A program made the position numbers and the translations under genes. Below the pieces are notes generated by a model, which saw only the letters and a program-made list of their open reading frames with translations, was not told where the DNA came from and did no database searches. Of a DNA stretch of 64,000 nt, positions 28,453 through 40,342 are shown one piece after another. Source of the stretch: Lysobacterales bacterium (GTDB taxonomy: Bacteria > Pseudomonadota > Gammaproteobacteria > Xanthomonadales > SZUA-38); the NCBI GenBank assembly GCA_030065125.1, contig JASJDM010000025.1, positions 20,924-84,923 of the forward strand, given 5' to 3'. Each line of letters starts with the position of its first letter. Position 1 is the stretch's first letter.

Positions 28453-29204
28453 GCGGTATAGGCTCCGTCCACGGTGATGCTGGATCCCTGCAGGTAGCTG
28501 GCCTCGTCAGACAGCAGGAACAGCGCGGCCTGGGCAATTTCCTCGGGCCGGGCCAGACGGCCCTCGGGAATGGTCCCGGCGATTTCTTCCAGCTTTTGCC
28601 GGATCTCATCAGCCGTCAGATCCCTGCCCCGCTCGGACGCCAGCATCGGCGTATCGGTTTCTCCGGGCCGGATTTCGTTGACCCGGACACCCGACCCCGC
28701 CAGGTCCAGGGCCGCCGCCCGGGTAATCTGGCTGACGGCACCCTTGGAAGCGCAATAGGCCAGTACCCCGGCGGCGCCCACATCGCTCCAGATCGAGCTG
28801 ACATTGACAATGCTGCCGCTGCCCTGGGCTTTCATCACCCGTGCCGCCGCCCGGCACAGGTAGAAACAGCCCTTGACGTTGACGTCCATGACGGCGTCAA
28901 ACTCCTCGTCGGTGCATTCCAGGATTCCGGTCCGTTTCAGCACGCCGGCGAAATTCACCACGCCGTCCAGGCTTTGCTGTTCCTGGACGACACCCTTGAC
29001 CAGCTCGTCCACGGCCCGGGAGTCACTGATGTCACAAACCCTGGCCAGAGCGCCGGTGTTCTCACATGCCTCTCGAAGGGGCGCGTGGTTCCGGTCCACG
29101 GCAATCGTCACCGCACCTTGCCGTGAAAGCAGCCCCGCCATAGCCCGCCCCATTCCGGAAGCCGCGCCGGTCACAATAATGACTCTCCCCGAAAAATCAG
29201 TCAC
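28446..29204 (-). CDS. Short-chain dehydrogenase/reductase
   Basis: This protein (252 aa from GTG 29204) is a classical SDR: Rossmann motif VTGAASGMG near the N-terminus, NFAG in the NNAG position, catalytic Ser in IVNVSSIWSD, and Y-x-x-x-K as YCASKGAV. The C-terminus is AD/G-S-IT-V-D-G-A-Y-type (GSSITVDGAYTAC). GTG 29204 is chosen because it overlaps the deacetylase stop (GTGA) and the conserved sequence starts there. It sits between the deacetylase and AKR genes, suggesting a short catabolic pathway. Confidence 0.88.
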   Translation of the reverse strand: MTDFSGRVIIVTGAASGMGRAMAGLLSRQGAVTIAVDRNHAPLREACENTGALARVCDISDSRAVDELVKGVVQEQQSLDGVVNFAGVLKRTGILECTDEEFDAVMDVNVKGCFYLCRAAARVMKAQGSGSIVNVSSIWSDVGAAGVLAYCASKGAVSQITRAAALDLAGSGVRVNEIRPGETDTPMLASERGRDLTADEIRQKLEEIAGTIPEGRLARPEEIAQAALFLLSDEASYLQGSSITVDGAYTAC

Positions 29205-30175
29205 GCGGCCAGCTCCTGCACCACCCGAGTCCATGCCCGAGCAAGATTGCGCCGGTTATACCCACCGCCGCCCAGGGCCAGAACCCGCCCCTGGCAGTAC
29301 CGGTCCGCGATGTCACAAACCGACCGGGCGGCAGCGGCGTGGGCGTTTTCTGAGTACTCCAGGTGGGTGATGGGATCGCCGGAGAGGCTGTCAGCACCAC
29401 ACTGAAGAATGATCATTTCCGGCTTGCCCGCGTCCAGGTATTCCTCGATCTCAGTCCATGCTGCCTTGAAAACCGAATCGTCGGCGCCCGGCAGCACGGG
29501 AATATTCAGCTTCGTTCCGGCCGCTTGCCCTTTACCGGATTCTTCGCGAAAGCCGGTGCCGGGAAACAGAAAACGCCCATCCTCGTGGATATCTGCGAAC
29601 AGCAGGTCCGGGTCCTCCTCGAAACCGTAGAACACCCCGTCGCCGTGGTGCGCGTCTATGTCCACGTAGGCAATTTTCCTGACACCCAGGTTGCGCCTGC
29701 ACGCTTCGATGACGACACCAATATCGTTATAAACACAAAACCCCGAGGCGCTGTTTCGAGCGCCATGATGCAGCCCGGCTATGGGCACGAAGGCGCGCCT
29801 GGCGGGACCGGCGACGATGGATTTCGCCGCCTCCAGCACGGCACCGACCACAAACCGGCAGGCGCCGTCGATCCAGGGCAGTGCCGGTGTATCGCCACCG
29901 TCCAGGTAGCCGGACCCCGACGGGCAGCGTTCCTCGACCAGTGTGACGTACTCCTCCGTGTGAAAAAGCAGCAGTTCTTCCCGGGTCGCCTGGCGGGGTT
30001 GTGCGGTCTGGACCCTGGGAAGCACGCCACTGTCGGTGAGTTCGGCAACAAATACTTCATGGCGGTCGGGTCCAAAGGGATGGCCTTCACTGAAGCCATA
30101 GGCCGCGATTTCCGGCCCGGTGTAGAGCAGCGGGGGTGCGTGAGATGCCGTTTGGCCCGAATCTGTCATGGCCAT
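29201..30175 (-). CDS. Histone-deacetylase-superfamily amidohydrolase (AcuC-like)
   Basis: This 324-aa zinc amidohydrolase removes acetyl groups from lysine or polyamine-type amines. Visible motifs are AGLHHGARNSASGFCVYNDIG (active-site His pair), YVDIDAHHGDGVFYGF (zinc ligands Asp/His) and the C-terminal LALGGGGYNRRNLARAW. It resembles AcuC/class I HDAC-like proteins more than acetylpolyamine amidohydrolases, but specificity cannot be assigned. It is the first gene of a three-gene operon with an SDR and an AKR, an unusual partnership. Confidence 0.88.
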   Translation of the reverse strand: MAMTDSGQTASHAPPLLYTGPEIAAYGFSEGHPFGPDRHEVFVAELTDSGVLPRVQTAQPRQATREELLLFHTEEYVTLVEERCPSGSGYLDGGDTPALPWIDGACRFVVGAVLEAAKSIVAGPARRAFVPIAGLHHGARNSASGFCVYNDIGVVIEACRRNLGVRKIAYVDIDAHHGDGVFYGFEEDPDLLFADIHEDGRFLFPGTGFREESGKGQAAGTKLNIPVLPGADDSVFKAAWTEIEEYLDAGKPEMIILQCGADSLSGDPITHLEYSENAHAAAARSVCDIADRYCQGRVLALGGGGYNRRNLARAWTRVVQELAA

Positions 30176-30257
30176 AGTCTACTGAATCGGGGGATGGACC
30201 AGAAAAACTTCGGCGATCAATACGATCAAGCCTTCAATTGGTCGGGGCCCTATATTT

Positions 30258-30490
30258 CCGTCATCCTGAATCGAGTTCCACATTCCGTCATCCTGAACTC
30301 GATTCAGGATCCATCTGAGATTCGGGTCTGTTATGCCTTCGATCAAGACAGCGGTTTGACCGGGGGCTTCGATCGAATTCGGTGGCGGCGGAGGGAGTCA
30401 TTGACGATGGCTTCGCTCCGGGATCGTGCGGCCGTCGACGGAGGCTAATTCGGGGATTCAGATGGATCCCGGATCGGGGTCCGGGATGAC
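30258..30490. repeat. REP-like palindromes between the deacetylase operon and tRNA-Val
   Basis: The gap 30176-30526 has no gene. It holds a half unit at 30258-30279, a full unit at 30286-30318 (CGTCATCCTGAACTCG... with CAGGATCCATCTGA) and an inverted full unit of the CCCGGATCGGGGTCCGGG subtype at 30457-30490. All belong to the family seen near 9.3 kb and 34 kb. Confidence 0.8.
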
Positions 30491-30526
30491 GTTTTAAGGA
30501 GGGCGCTTCGCGCCAGAACGTAGGGA

Positions 30527-30603
30527 TGGTGGGCGATACGGGATTCGAACCTGTGACCTCCGCCATGTCAAGACGGCGCTCTAACCAACTGAGCTAATCG
30601 CCC
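30527..30603 (-). tRNA. tRNA-Val (GAC)
   Basis: The 77-base cloverleaf has acceptor GGGCGAT/ATCGCCC, D-arm GCTC...GAGC, anticodon stem CCGTC/GGCGG with loop TTGACAT (anticodon GAC), and T-arm ACAGG-TTCGAAT-CCTGT. The terminal CCA is encoded. It stands alone between REP-like repeats and uvrB. Confidence 0.95.
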
Positions 30604-30657
30604 ACACCAGGGGCGGCGAACAGTACCACTCGCGGTGTTTCAGGGCAAGAGGTGCAC

Positions 30658-32721
<2,064 letters not shown>

Positions 32722-32767
32722 TGTACGATAGCCGCCTGATCTAAACGTGATTTGAAACGGCCCAGTC

Positions 32768-33943
<1,176 letters not shown>

Positions 33944-33962
33944 CGACAACGTCATTGCGCAA

Positions 33963-34294
33963 CATTCGTGGTCCCACACCATTCGTGGTCCCACACCATT
34001 CGTCGTTCCACACCACTCGTCATTCCACACCATTCGTCATCCTGAACTCGATTCAGGATCCATCTGAAGTTTCGAAGCCGGGTTCGTTGCCGCCTGCGAC
34101 GAGCTGGAGTGCGGCCATCGTCATTGACGCCCTACGCCGTCGAAGCGTTGGATCGAAGCCCCCGATGAATCCACTGCCTGGATCAAGAGCTTTACTGACC
34201 CCAATCTCAGATGGATCCTAATCTCAAAATACAGCCCGAAGGGCACATTCAATATGTCATCCCGAACCTGATCCGGGATCGAGTTCAGGATGAC
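33963..34294. repeat. 17-bp tandem repeats and REP-like palindromes
   Basis: This gene-free gap (33944-34421) opens with about five tandem 17-base units (CATTCGTGGTCCCACAC and variants, 33963-34047) that grade into a REP-like palindrome at 34035-34069. A truncated unit lies at about 34204-34222 and a hybrid unit (CCCGAACCTGATCCGGG plus GAGTTCAGGATGAC) at 34256-34294. The remainder is unremarkable. Confidence 0.8.
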
Positions 34295-34421
34295 GACGAG
34301 TTGAGAATCCGTCGCATCTGTCCCGAAGGGCTGCCCCTACACGTACAAAGGAATAATCGGATATGAGCCGACCCGATTTCGAGTCAGATTAAACCCACCT
34401 CAACCCGCCGGAGCCCGAGCC

Positions 34422-34964
34422 ATGCGAAGGAACGCCGCTCGATGCCAGGGATTCACCCTGCTGGAGCTGATGACCACCCTTTCGGTGGTAGTCATCGTTA
34501 TCAGCATCGGCATCCCGTCCTTCCAGACTTTTATGGCTGCCCAGCAGCTCAAAGTGACCCACAACCGCCTGTTCGGCCATCTCTCCCTGGCCCGGCTTAC
34601 TGCCGTCACCGAGGGCCGGCGGGCCGTGCTCTGCCCCAGCATCGATGGCCAGACCTGCAGCGGCGCCACCGACTGGGCCGTGGGCTGGATCGTGTTCGTG
34701 GACGCCACCGTCAACCGCGTAGTGGACCCTGGCGACCGCATCGTCCATCGCGGAACCGCCATGCCACCGGGCGTCAGCCTCACCACATCCCGCGCCCGCC
34801 GCGCCATCAGCTTTCTGCCCAGCGGCTATTCGCCCGGAAGCAACCTGACCTTCGCCCTGTGCCACGACAATCCCAAGGTTCCGCCCAAGGCCATCATCCT
34901 GTCCAACCAGGGACGACCCCGAGCCAGTGACACCCGCCCGGGTGGAAGGCCAATTTTGTGCTAA
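34422..34964 (+). CDS. Orphan GspH/FimT-family pseudopilin
   Basis: This 180-aa protein has a type IV prepilin leader: a short basic leader, cleavage Gly, then FTLLELMTTLSVVVIVISIGIPSF with the conserved Glu5. The downstream domain has the GspH/FimT pattern (LARLTAVTEGRRAVLCPSIDGQTC...W..GWIVFVD and a C-terminal LCHDN/GRPR segment with cysteines). Such minor pilins prime pilus or type II secretion assembly. No other pilin or secretion gene is nearby, so it is an orphan flanked by REP-like repeats and a toxin-antitoxin pair. Confidence 0.85.
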   Translation: MRRNAARCQGFTLLELMTTLSVVVIVISIGIPSFQTFMAAQQLKVTHNRLFGHLSLARLTAVTEGRRAVLCPSIDGQTCSGATDWAVGWIVFVDATVNRVVDPGDRIVHRGTAMPPGVSLTTSRARRAISFLPSGYSPGSNLTFALCHDNPKVPPKAIILSNQGRPRASDTRPGGRPILC

Positions 34965-34965
34965 A

Positions 34966-34987
34966 AATATCATTTTTTAGTGATATT
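34966..34987. promoter_or_regulatory. AT-rich inverted repeat before brnT
   Basis: AATATCA (34966-34972) and TGATATT (34981-34987) form an inverted repeat in a strikingly AT-rich 50 bases directly upstream of brnT. BrnA antitoxins repress their own operon by binding such repeats, so this is a plausible operator. Confidence 0.5.
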
Positions 34988-35010
34988 AATGGTATTATTT
35001 TTGAATAAAA

Positions 35011-35271
35011 ATGCAGTTTGAGTTTGATCTGAACAAGAGCGAATCCAATCGAGACAAATACGGCATTGACTTCCTTCAGGCCCAGGCACTGTGGAATGAC
35101 CCCGGAATGCTCAAGGTAGCCGCTCGAACGGAAGACGAACCTCGCTACATTGTTATTGGCAAGATAGAAGCAAAGCTCTGGACCGCGGTGATTACCTATC
35201 GAGGCGATGCGATCCGCATCATTTCAGCTCGGCGATCCACGCCCAGGGAGGCAGCACTTTATGAAGGCTAA
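35011..35271 (+). CDS. brnT: BrnT-family ribonuclease toxin
   Basis: This 86-aa protein matches the BrnT/RelE-fold family: FEFDLNKSESNRDKYGIDF, ALWNDP, EPRYIVIGKIEAKLWTAVITYRGDAIRIISARRSTPRE. The RIISARR-x-x-x-x-E end holds the basic and acidic residues associated with RNase activity. It is the first gene of the pair, and the antitoxin start lies 11 bases before its stop. The pair sits directly beside tRNA-Asn, the entry point of the integrated modules, and is preceded by AT-rich DNA unlike the neighbours. Confidence 0.9.
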   Translation: MQFEFDLNKSESNRDKYGIDFLQAQALWNDPGMLKVAARTEDEPRYIVIGKIEAKLWTAVITYRGDAIRIISARRSTPREAALYEG

Positions 35272-35524
35272 AGAATTCGACCAGGCGTTCGAATCTGGCA
35301 AGGACATCACGGAATTCCTCGATCTGGACAGCGCCACCCGCCCCAAGCAAGCCCAGAGAAGGGTCAACGTGGATTTTCCCATCTGGATGATCGAAAGGCT
35401 GGACCGAGAGGCTCGTCGAATCGGCGTTACCAGGCAGTCCATCATCAAAGTCTGGCTGGCGGAGCGACTGGAGCGCCAGTCGGCTGCTGAATCATCCGGA
35501 CCCCACGAACCAAGTCCCGGCTGA
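35261..35524 (+). CDS. brnA: BrnA-family antitoxin
   Basis: This 87-aa antitoxin has an N-terminal toxin-neutralising region (MKAKEFDQAFESGKDITEFLDL) and a C-terminal ribbon-helix-helix domain (QRRVNVDFPIWMIERLDREARRIGVTRQSIIKVWLAERL). The order (neutralising segment first, DNA-binding domain last) fits BrnA. The start at ATG 35261 is preferred because the upstream in-frame sequence is the shadow of brnT. Confidence 0.9.
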   Translation: MKAKEFDQAFESGKDITEFLDLDSATRPKQAQRRVNVDFPIWMIERLDREARRIGVTRQSIIKVWLAERLERQSAAESSGPHEPSPG

Positions 35525-35591
35525 GTGCCGCATTCAGACTATTTTGCCCTTGACGCACCGCACAGAATTGCGGAAACTACGCGCCCTCAAT

Positions 35592-35667
35592 TCCCCGGTA
35601 GCTCAGTTGGTAGAGCAGCTGGCTGTTAACCAGCGGGTCGGCGGTTCGAGCCCGTCCCGGGGAGCCA
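35592..35667 (+). tRNA. tRNA-Asn (GUU), integration target
   Basis: The 76-base cloverleaf has acceptor TCCCCGG/CCGGGGA plus G and encoded CCA, D-arm GCTC...GAGC, anticodon stem GCTGG/CCAGC with loop CTGTTAA (GTT), and T-arm GGCGG-TTCGAGC-CCGTC. Its sequence from the anticodon loop to past the CCA is repeated downstream at 40343, 45772, 50082 and 53371, marking this gene as an attachment site. Confidence 0.97.
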
Positions 35668-35673
35668 GATTTC

Positions 35674-35706
35674 AAAAAGCCCTCGCCTAATCGGCGAGGG
35701 CTTTTT
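35674..35706 (+). terminator. tRNA-Asn terminator
   Basis: AAAAAGCCCTCGCC and GGCGAGGGCTTTTT form a long perfect stem with a short loop, followed by CG. It lies seven bases after the CCA. A closely similar hairpin follows the degenerate tRNA copy at 53.39 kb. Confidence 0.92.
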
Positions 35707-35738
35707 CGTACCGGCGCCCCATGTCCGGGCATTTACCA

Positions 35739-38700
35739 TCAAGGGTCTTCCGGTTCAAACCCGCTGGCGAACAGGAGGTCTGTGATGGTGGTGCAGGGGC
35801 CGGTACCGTCACAGACAAATGCAGCCTCGGTAAAAGTGGGCGGCGTGGAGTTTTCATCCCGCGGGTCCGAGTTCCACTCGGCTTCTTCGGCGTTGGTAAA
35901 GCCGTCCATGTCCGGGTCCTCGATGGCGTCTCCAGGGTCGAACTGATCGAGGTTGTGGAGCATTTCGTAGCTGTCAGACATGCCGTCGTTGTCGTCGTCC
36001 GTGTCGCCGTTATCGCCGATTCCGTCAAGGTCATTGTCGGACCTTTCCAGGGGGTCGTCTTCAAAAAGGTCTTCGGAGTCCGCCACATCGTCGCCGTCCC
36101 GATCACCGGGCATGGGGCCGGCCGGCGCGATTGCCAAAGCGTATCGATTCGAAGCCGCACCGACGCCCGACACCCGAATATAGTGAAGCCGGCCTGGCGC
36201 AACGTCCGCCAGCAGCAGCTCCTCCAGGTCCAGCGAGCCCTGCACACTTCCAACAGGCTGTTGTGACTGGTCGAACACCTCCAGAGTCAGGTCCCCGGAC
36301 TCTCGGGGGAACGAGACCGTGATTCGGGCGTCGGCGCTCCAGTCAGGGATCCAGCGGAACACATCGGAGTTGCCCGGCAGGATCCGCAGTTCCGTCAGGG
36401 CCACCTCACCCTCAAGTGGAGTTGCAGCGTTGAAGTCGTCGTTCTCTTCGAACACGTCGTCGCGCTCCACCTGCAGGCAGAAGTCCATAAAGGCTCCCAT
36501 CACGTCGATACGACTGGTTCCTGCCGGCAGCGCAAGAAAGGGGAAGGTCATGTAACCCGTGCGATGTATGCCGTTGTCTCGGAGCACCGCGGCTACTCCG
36601 CCACCGGTGTACTCCAGCATCACCTCGTTGCCGGCTTCCACGTAACGCCGGACCGCGGATTCGGTAAGAGCCGCGTTCAGACCCTCGTCGTCGTGGTTGA
36701 GTGACAACGGCCCCAGGGTGTTGAATCCGGGCAGCGGCCCGCCTCCCGTGATCTGGGTTTGACCACCGTTGCTCACGACTTCGCTCAGGCCAAGGTAGGT
36801 TTCAGCAAACTGGGTGACGCCCCGGTCGGTCAGGTACTGGGGGCTGGAGATCAGCAGGCAGCCACCGCCATCGAGAAAACCCGCCAGTGCGTCTTCCGCG
36901 TCGGAGCTTGGACCAGCGCTCAGGGAGACTTCCCCGTCGGCAAACGCGTCCGCGGTGTACCAGATTACCCGACTGTAAGCCGCCAGATCGTCGGCATTGG
37001 GTTCCGCCCGGCCATCGGGGTTGCTGGTGGAGCTTGGGCTGCGCACGGACCATTCGTCGTAGTCGATATCGGGCAGCGAATTAAACACCGACACGTACTG
37101 GCTTCTCAGGGTGTCGTTGTCGGAGCCGTCGACCAGGAGCACTTTGGCGGTGAACCGGGCGCTGCACTGCACGTTGTCGGTTAGCGTCACCATCCCGTCT
37201 ACGCAGTCCGGATCGCCGTCCCAGCCTTCGAAAATGGATCCGCGCAGGGGGATAGCCTCCAGCTGAACCTGGGTGCCCACGGGATAGGACTGGGAACAGG
37301 AGGGTAAGGCGCAGTCAAGGCCGTCGGAACTGGACGCGGGCTGGGCCGTGCCCATCACCCGGGCCGGCACGCCGAGTTTGTCGACCGTCAGGTCGAACTC
37401 GGTGCCGATTTCAACGAACCGGGCGCTGCAGGTCACGTCGCTGGTGCCCACCGTGATGCTGATTCGTTCGGGCAAGCCGTCGTTCTCGTCTTCGTCGGAA
37501 CAGTCCGTGTCGCCGTACCAGCGCACGAACTGGAAACCCGGATCCGCTGTGGCCGTCAGCACCAGGCTCTGGGCACCGCCGGCTGCCGAATACAGTTCCT
37601 CGCAGTCCATCCCGCAGTCAATGATTCCTGGGGTTTCGTTGCTTTCCACCGATCCGCCATCGGCGGTGACGTTCAGCAGATAATTCGAAATCGCGAAAAC
37701 GGCCGTGCAGGTCCGGTCGCCGTTCATGGTGACGCTGTTGTCGCCGCAGTCCGGGTCGCCCTCCCAGCGGTCGAATGCTGCCCTTGCCTGGGGGGTGGGC
37801 AACAGGCCAACGGCATCCCCCTGGGCATAAAGGCTGCAGCCACCACCGCAGCTGTCGCCGGCAGGGGATGGGTCAACGCTACCGGGCCCTTGCGTGTCCA
37901 GAGTCAGCACCGGCCTGGGCGCAAAAATGGCGCGGACGTTTTTCTTTTCATCGAGCGTGATCGTGCAGACGGGGTTGCTGTTACAGCTGCCCGACGTACC
38001 CAGCCAATTTACAAATTCCGAGCGGTCCGTCGGGACTGCCGTCAATTCAACGACGGTTCCCGGCGTATAGAAATTTCCGCCGATGCTGGACACGGGATCA
38101 GGCGTCACCGAAACCGTGCCGGTGCCTGTCCCCGCCAGGTCCGTGCTCACTCTTTCGACCACCAGCTCCACCGGTTCAACCGGGGCCGGGGGCGCCCATT
38201 CAATGGTCTTGGTGTCCACGATTCCCGGACAGGTGAACTGCCCATTGGCCTCCACGCAGGGCGCGTTGCCGCCCCGGGTGTCGATGGTCCAGACCGTCAT
38301 TTCCTCAGGTCGGAAACGGACCCAGAGCAGCTTGCTGTATTGCGCTGATCCGCCGTAAAAAATGGGTACCACTCTGCCGGGGATAAACTGACCGGGGTTG
38401 TTCGGGTCTTCGATCAGGGAGGTTATTCCTTCTCCGGGCCCAAAACCGGAGATGAACGACTTGTCCTGGCCAGCCCACTCATGGATGTGCCCGGCAAATA
38501 TTGCCCTCACGTTATTGTGGCGACCCAGGATCTTTCGAAACTCCGTCCAGTCGTCTGGCGTGACGGTCGCATTGAAACGGCCACGCTGAGCATTGTCGGT
38601 GTACATGACATGCATGTTGATAATGGCGTCTTTCGATGCAGCAACACTCAGGTTGTTGTCCAGCCACGCCAATGACTTTCTGACCTCGATGAACACCCGG

Positions 38701-39899
38701 AGAATCTCAGCCGAAAGGTAGGCCGACTGGTTGCGTACATATGCGGGATGGTTGTGCAGCTGCACGAAGTGGTAATTCCCCACTTCCCAGGAATAGGCAA
38801 AGCTGCCGCGATAGTACTGCTCAAAGCCCAGTGCTTCGATGCTGATCGTGTAATCCGTGTCAGTGGTGTCCATGGTGACAATCCGCCCGACGAGATCCCG
38901 CATCATCCAGATGGTGCAGTCGCCTATGGCTTCAATATCCAAGCCGCGATTGCAGGCGTGGTCCCCGCCGCCCAAGCCAACATGGTTGTCGTAGTCGTGA
39001 TTGCCGAGTCCTGACCAGGTGTTGAACTGAAACCTGTTTTCGTAGTCGGTGTAGTAATCATTGAGCTGGGTTTCCCGAATTTGGCCGCCCGGAGATCCGT
39101 GGGTCAGATCGCCGTTGACAATGACCCCCGCAAAGCGGGAGTTTCCGGCCTGGTCGCGTATCTTCTTGATGGTTTCCGCATGCCACAGGTTAGCCTGCAG
39201 GGTTCTCGAGATGTCGTTGTTGGTGTTCGAAGGCGGCGCCGCGGACGGAATGCTTCGGCACGCTGGCGAATCACAATAGTGGTACTGCGGATCGGACATG
39301 ATCACCATAGTGAAATTGTCCGGCTCAAAGGGTCCGGTTTCGATATAGGAAAATTGTGGGCCGATCACGGGCACACTGCGGAAGTAGGTGCGGCACAGGC
39401 CCCGGCCCACGGGCCCCGGCGCCACGTCCACGCAAAGCTTTACCCGGTAATTCGGCGGGACGACGATGGACCGCATATTGTCGTTCCAGCGGCTGAAAGG
39501 AGGCGCCGTCAAACCCGAGTCCGGTGGACAGAAGGCAAAGGCCTCCCCCTGATATCCCTCGCCGGCGTAGCCAATCACGCAGCGGGAGGAGTCGAAGACT
39601 TCCAGCTTCCACGACGAAATGACGTCGTTGAAATCGGAGCCGACGTTGGGCACGTTGCCGACAAAGTCCTTGCGCGTGCCTCCGAATTGGGAATTATTGA
39701 AGGTGCTCACACGGTAGCCTGGTGGCACCTTGATGGAGGTGATTTCGTCGTTCCACGCTGAAAACGGTGGTTCGGGTTCTCCGCAGAACCAGGACCACCG
39801 GGTGCCTCCGAAGTTCTCGTCCTGAAAGAATTCGATGCAGGGCTGGGCCTGGACCAGATTCGGCCCCAGGAAAACCAGTAGAAACACAAACTTCTTCAT
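35739..39899 (-). CDS. Large secreted crystallin-metallophosphoesterase multidomain protein
   Basis: This 1386-aa exported protein starts at ATG 39899 with signal peptide MKKFVFLLVFLGPNLVQAQ. In order it shows: two beta/gamma-crystallin-like units (CIEFFQDENFGGTRWSWFCG; SRCVIGYAGEGYQGEAFAFC); a calcineurin-type phosphoesterase (MSDPQYHY, VNGDLTHG, GLGNHDYDNH, NMHVMYTD, FAGHIHEW), with all metal-binding motifs intact; three to four InlB-B/Listeria-type repeats ending in Val/Cys-Thr-Ala-x-F (CTAVFAIS, CSARFVEI); a flexible linker/CARDB-like region; thrombospondin type-3 Ca-binding repeats (DRDGDDVADSEDLF, DNDLDGIGDNGDTDDDNDG); and the C-terminal tail LLFASGFEPEDP. Probably a surface phosphodiesterase or nuclease. 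The sole gene of module 1. Confidence 0.85.
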   Translation of the reverse strand: MKKFVFLLVFLGPNLVQAQPCIEFFQDENFGGTRWSWFCGEPEPPFSAWNDEITSIKVPPGYRVSTFNNSQFGGTRKDFVGNVPNVGSDFNDVISSWKLEVFDSSRCVIGYAGEGYQGEAFAFCPPDSGLTAPPFSRWNDNMRSIVVPPNYRVKLCVDVAPGPVGRGLCRTYFRSVPVIGPQFSYIETGPFEPDNFTMVIMSDPQYHYCDSPACRSIPSAAPPSNTNNDISRTLQANLWHAETIKKIRDQAGNSRFAGVIVNGDLTHGSPGGQIRETQLNDYYTDYENRFQFNTWSGLGNHDYDNHVGLGGGDHACNRGLDIEAIGDCTIWMMRDLVGRIVTMDTTDTDYTISIEALGFEQYYRGSFAYSWEVGNYHFVQLHNHPAYVRNQSAYLSAEILRVFIEVRKSLAWLDNNLSVAASKDAIINMHVMYTDNAQRGRFNATVTPDDWTEFRKILGRHNNVRAIFAGHIHEWAGQDKSFISGFGPGEGITSLIEDPNNPGQFIPGRVVPIFYGGSAQYSKLLWVRFRPEEMTVWTIDTRGGNAPCVEANGQFTCPGIVDTKTIEWAPPAPVEPVELVVERVSTDLAGTGTGTVSVTPDPVSSIGGNFYTPGTVVELTAVPTDRSEFVNWLGTSGSCNSNPVCTITLDEKKNVRAIFAPRPVLTLDTQGPGSVDPSPAGDSCGGGCSLYAQGDAVGLLPTPQARAAFDRWEGDPDCGDNSVTMNGDRTCTAVFAISNYLLNVTADGGSVESNETPGIIDCGMDCEELYSAAGGAQSLVLTATADPGFQFVRWYGDTDCSDEDENDGLPERISITVGTSDVTCSARFVEIGTEFDLTVDKLGVPARVMGTAQPASSSDGLDCALPSCSQSYPVGTQVQLEAIPLRGSIFEGWDGDPDCVDGMVTLTDNVQCSARFTAKVLLVDGSDNDTLRSQYVSVFNSLPDIDYDEWSVRSPSSTSNPDGRAEPNADDLAAYSRVIWYTADAFADGEVSLSAGPSSDAEDALAGFLDGGGCLLISSPQYLTDRGVTQFAETYLGLSEVVSNGGQTQITGGGPLPGFNTLGPLSLNHDDEGLNAALTESAVRRYVEAGNEVMLEYTGGGVAAVLRDNGIHRTGYMTFPFLALPAGTSRIDVMGAFMDFCLQVERDDVFEENDDFNAATPLEGEVALTELRILPGNSDVFRWIPDWSADARITVSFPRESGDLTLEVFDQSQQPVGSVQGSLDLEELLLADVAPGRLHYIRVSGVGAASNRYALAIAPAGPMPGDRDGDDVADSEDLFEDDPLERSDNDLDGIGDNGDTDDDNDGMSDSYEMLHNLDQFDPGDAIEDPDMDGFTNAEEAEWNSDPRDENSTPPTFTEAAFVCDGTGPCTTITDLLFASGFEPEDP

Positions 39900-40254
39900 G
39901 GTGAGGTCCCATCTTCTAAGCCGTCGGTCGAACAGAACGCTGACGATGGAGCATGCTTTCAGACCACGCAGTGGATTCCCCAGGCGGATCAAGTCGATCC
40001 AAATGGTGATGGAACTGCTTCCCCTACGGCAATTCCATTCCAGCGACTCGTGCCATTGGAATGGAAGTGTGGATTTTGCCGAAAACGCTACCGATTCAGT
40101 ATTGAGGACGGAGCTGAAACATGCAAACAGCCGTCGTTTAGGCACACATTGGAGCACCAGGCAAAGGAAAATTGGGAGTCAGGTCTTGCATTGCCACGTA
40201 GACGTTTCCGCGGTAACGCTGACTTGGCAATGACGGACTTTTGCCGAACTCAGT

Positions 40255-40321
40255 TGTGCACGGTTATGCACAGTGGTGCAAAATGCAACGGGACGTCTCG
40301 CCAAAAATAATTTAAAAACAA
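40255..40321. repeat. 67-bp module right-end repeat, copy A
   Basis: This sequence starts TGTGCACGGTTATGCACAGT and ends in AATTTAAAAACAA. It differs from copy B (45684-45750) at three of 67 positions. It carries the inverted repeat GTGCA-CGGTTA-TGCAC. It sits about 20 bases before the tRNA copy at 40343. Its preceding bases (GCCGAACTCAGTTGTGCACGGTT) recur with two changes at 53353-53375. Confidence 0.9.
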
Positions 40322-40342
40322 TTACTTATAATGCAAAAATTC

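Noticed and set aside
33963..34047. Short regularly spaced repeats that could suggest CRISPR
   Set aside because: The 17-base units are directly adjacent with no spacers, diverge steadily, and there are no cas genes.
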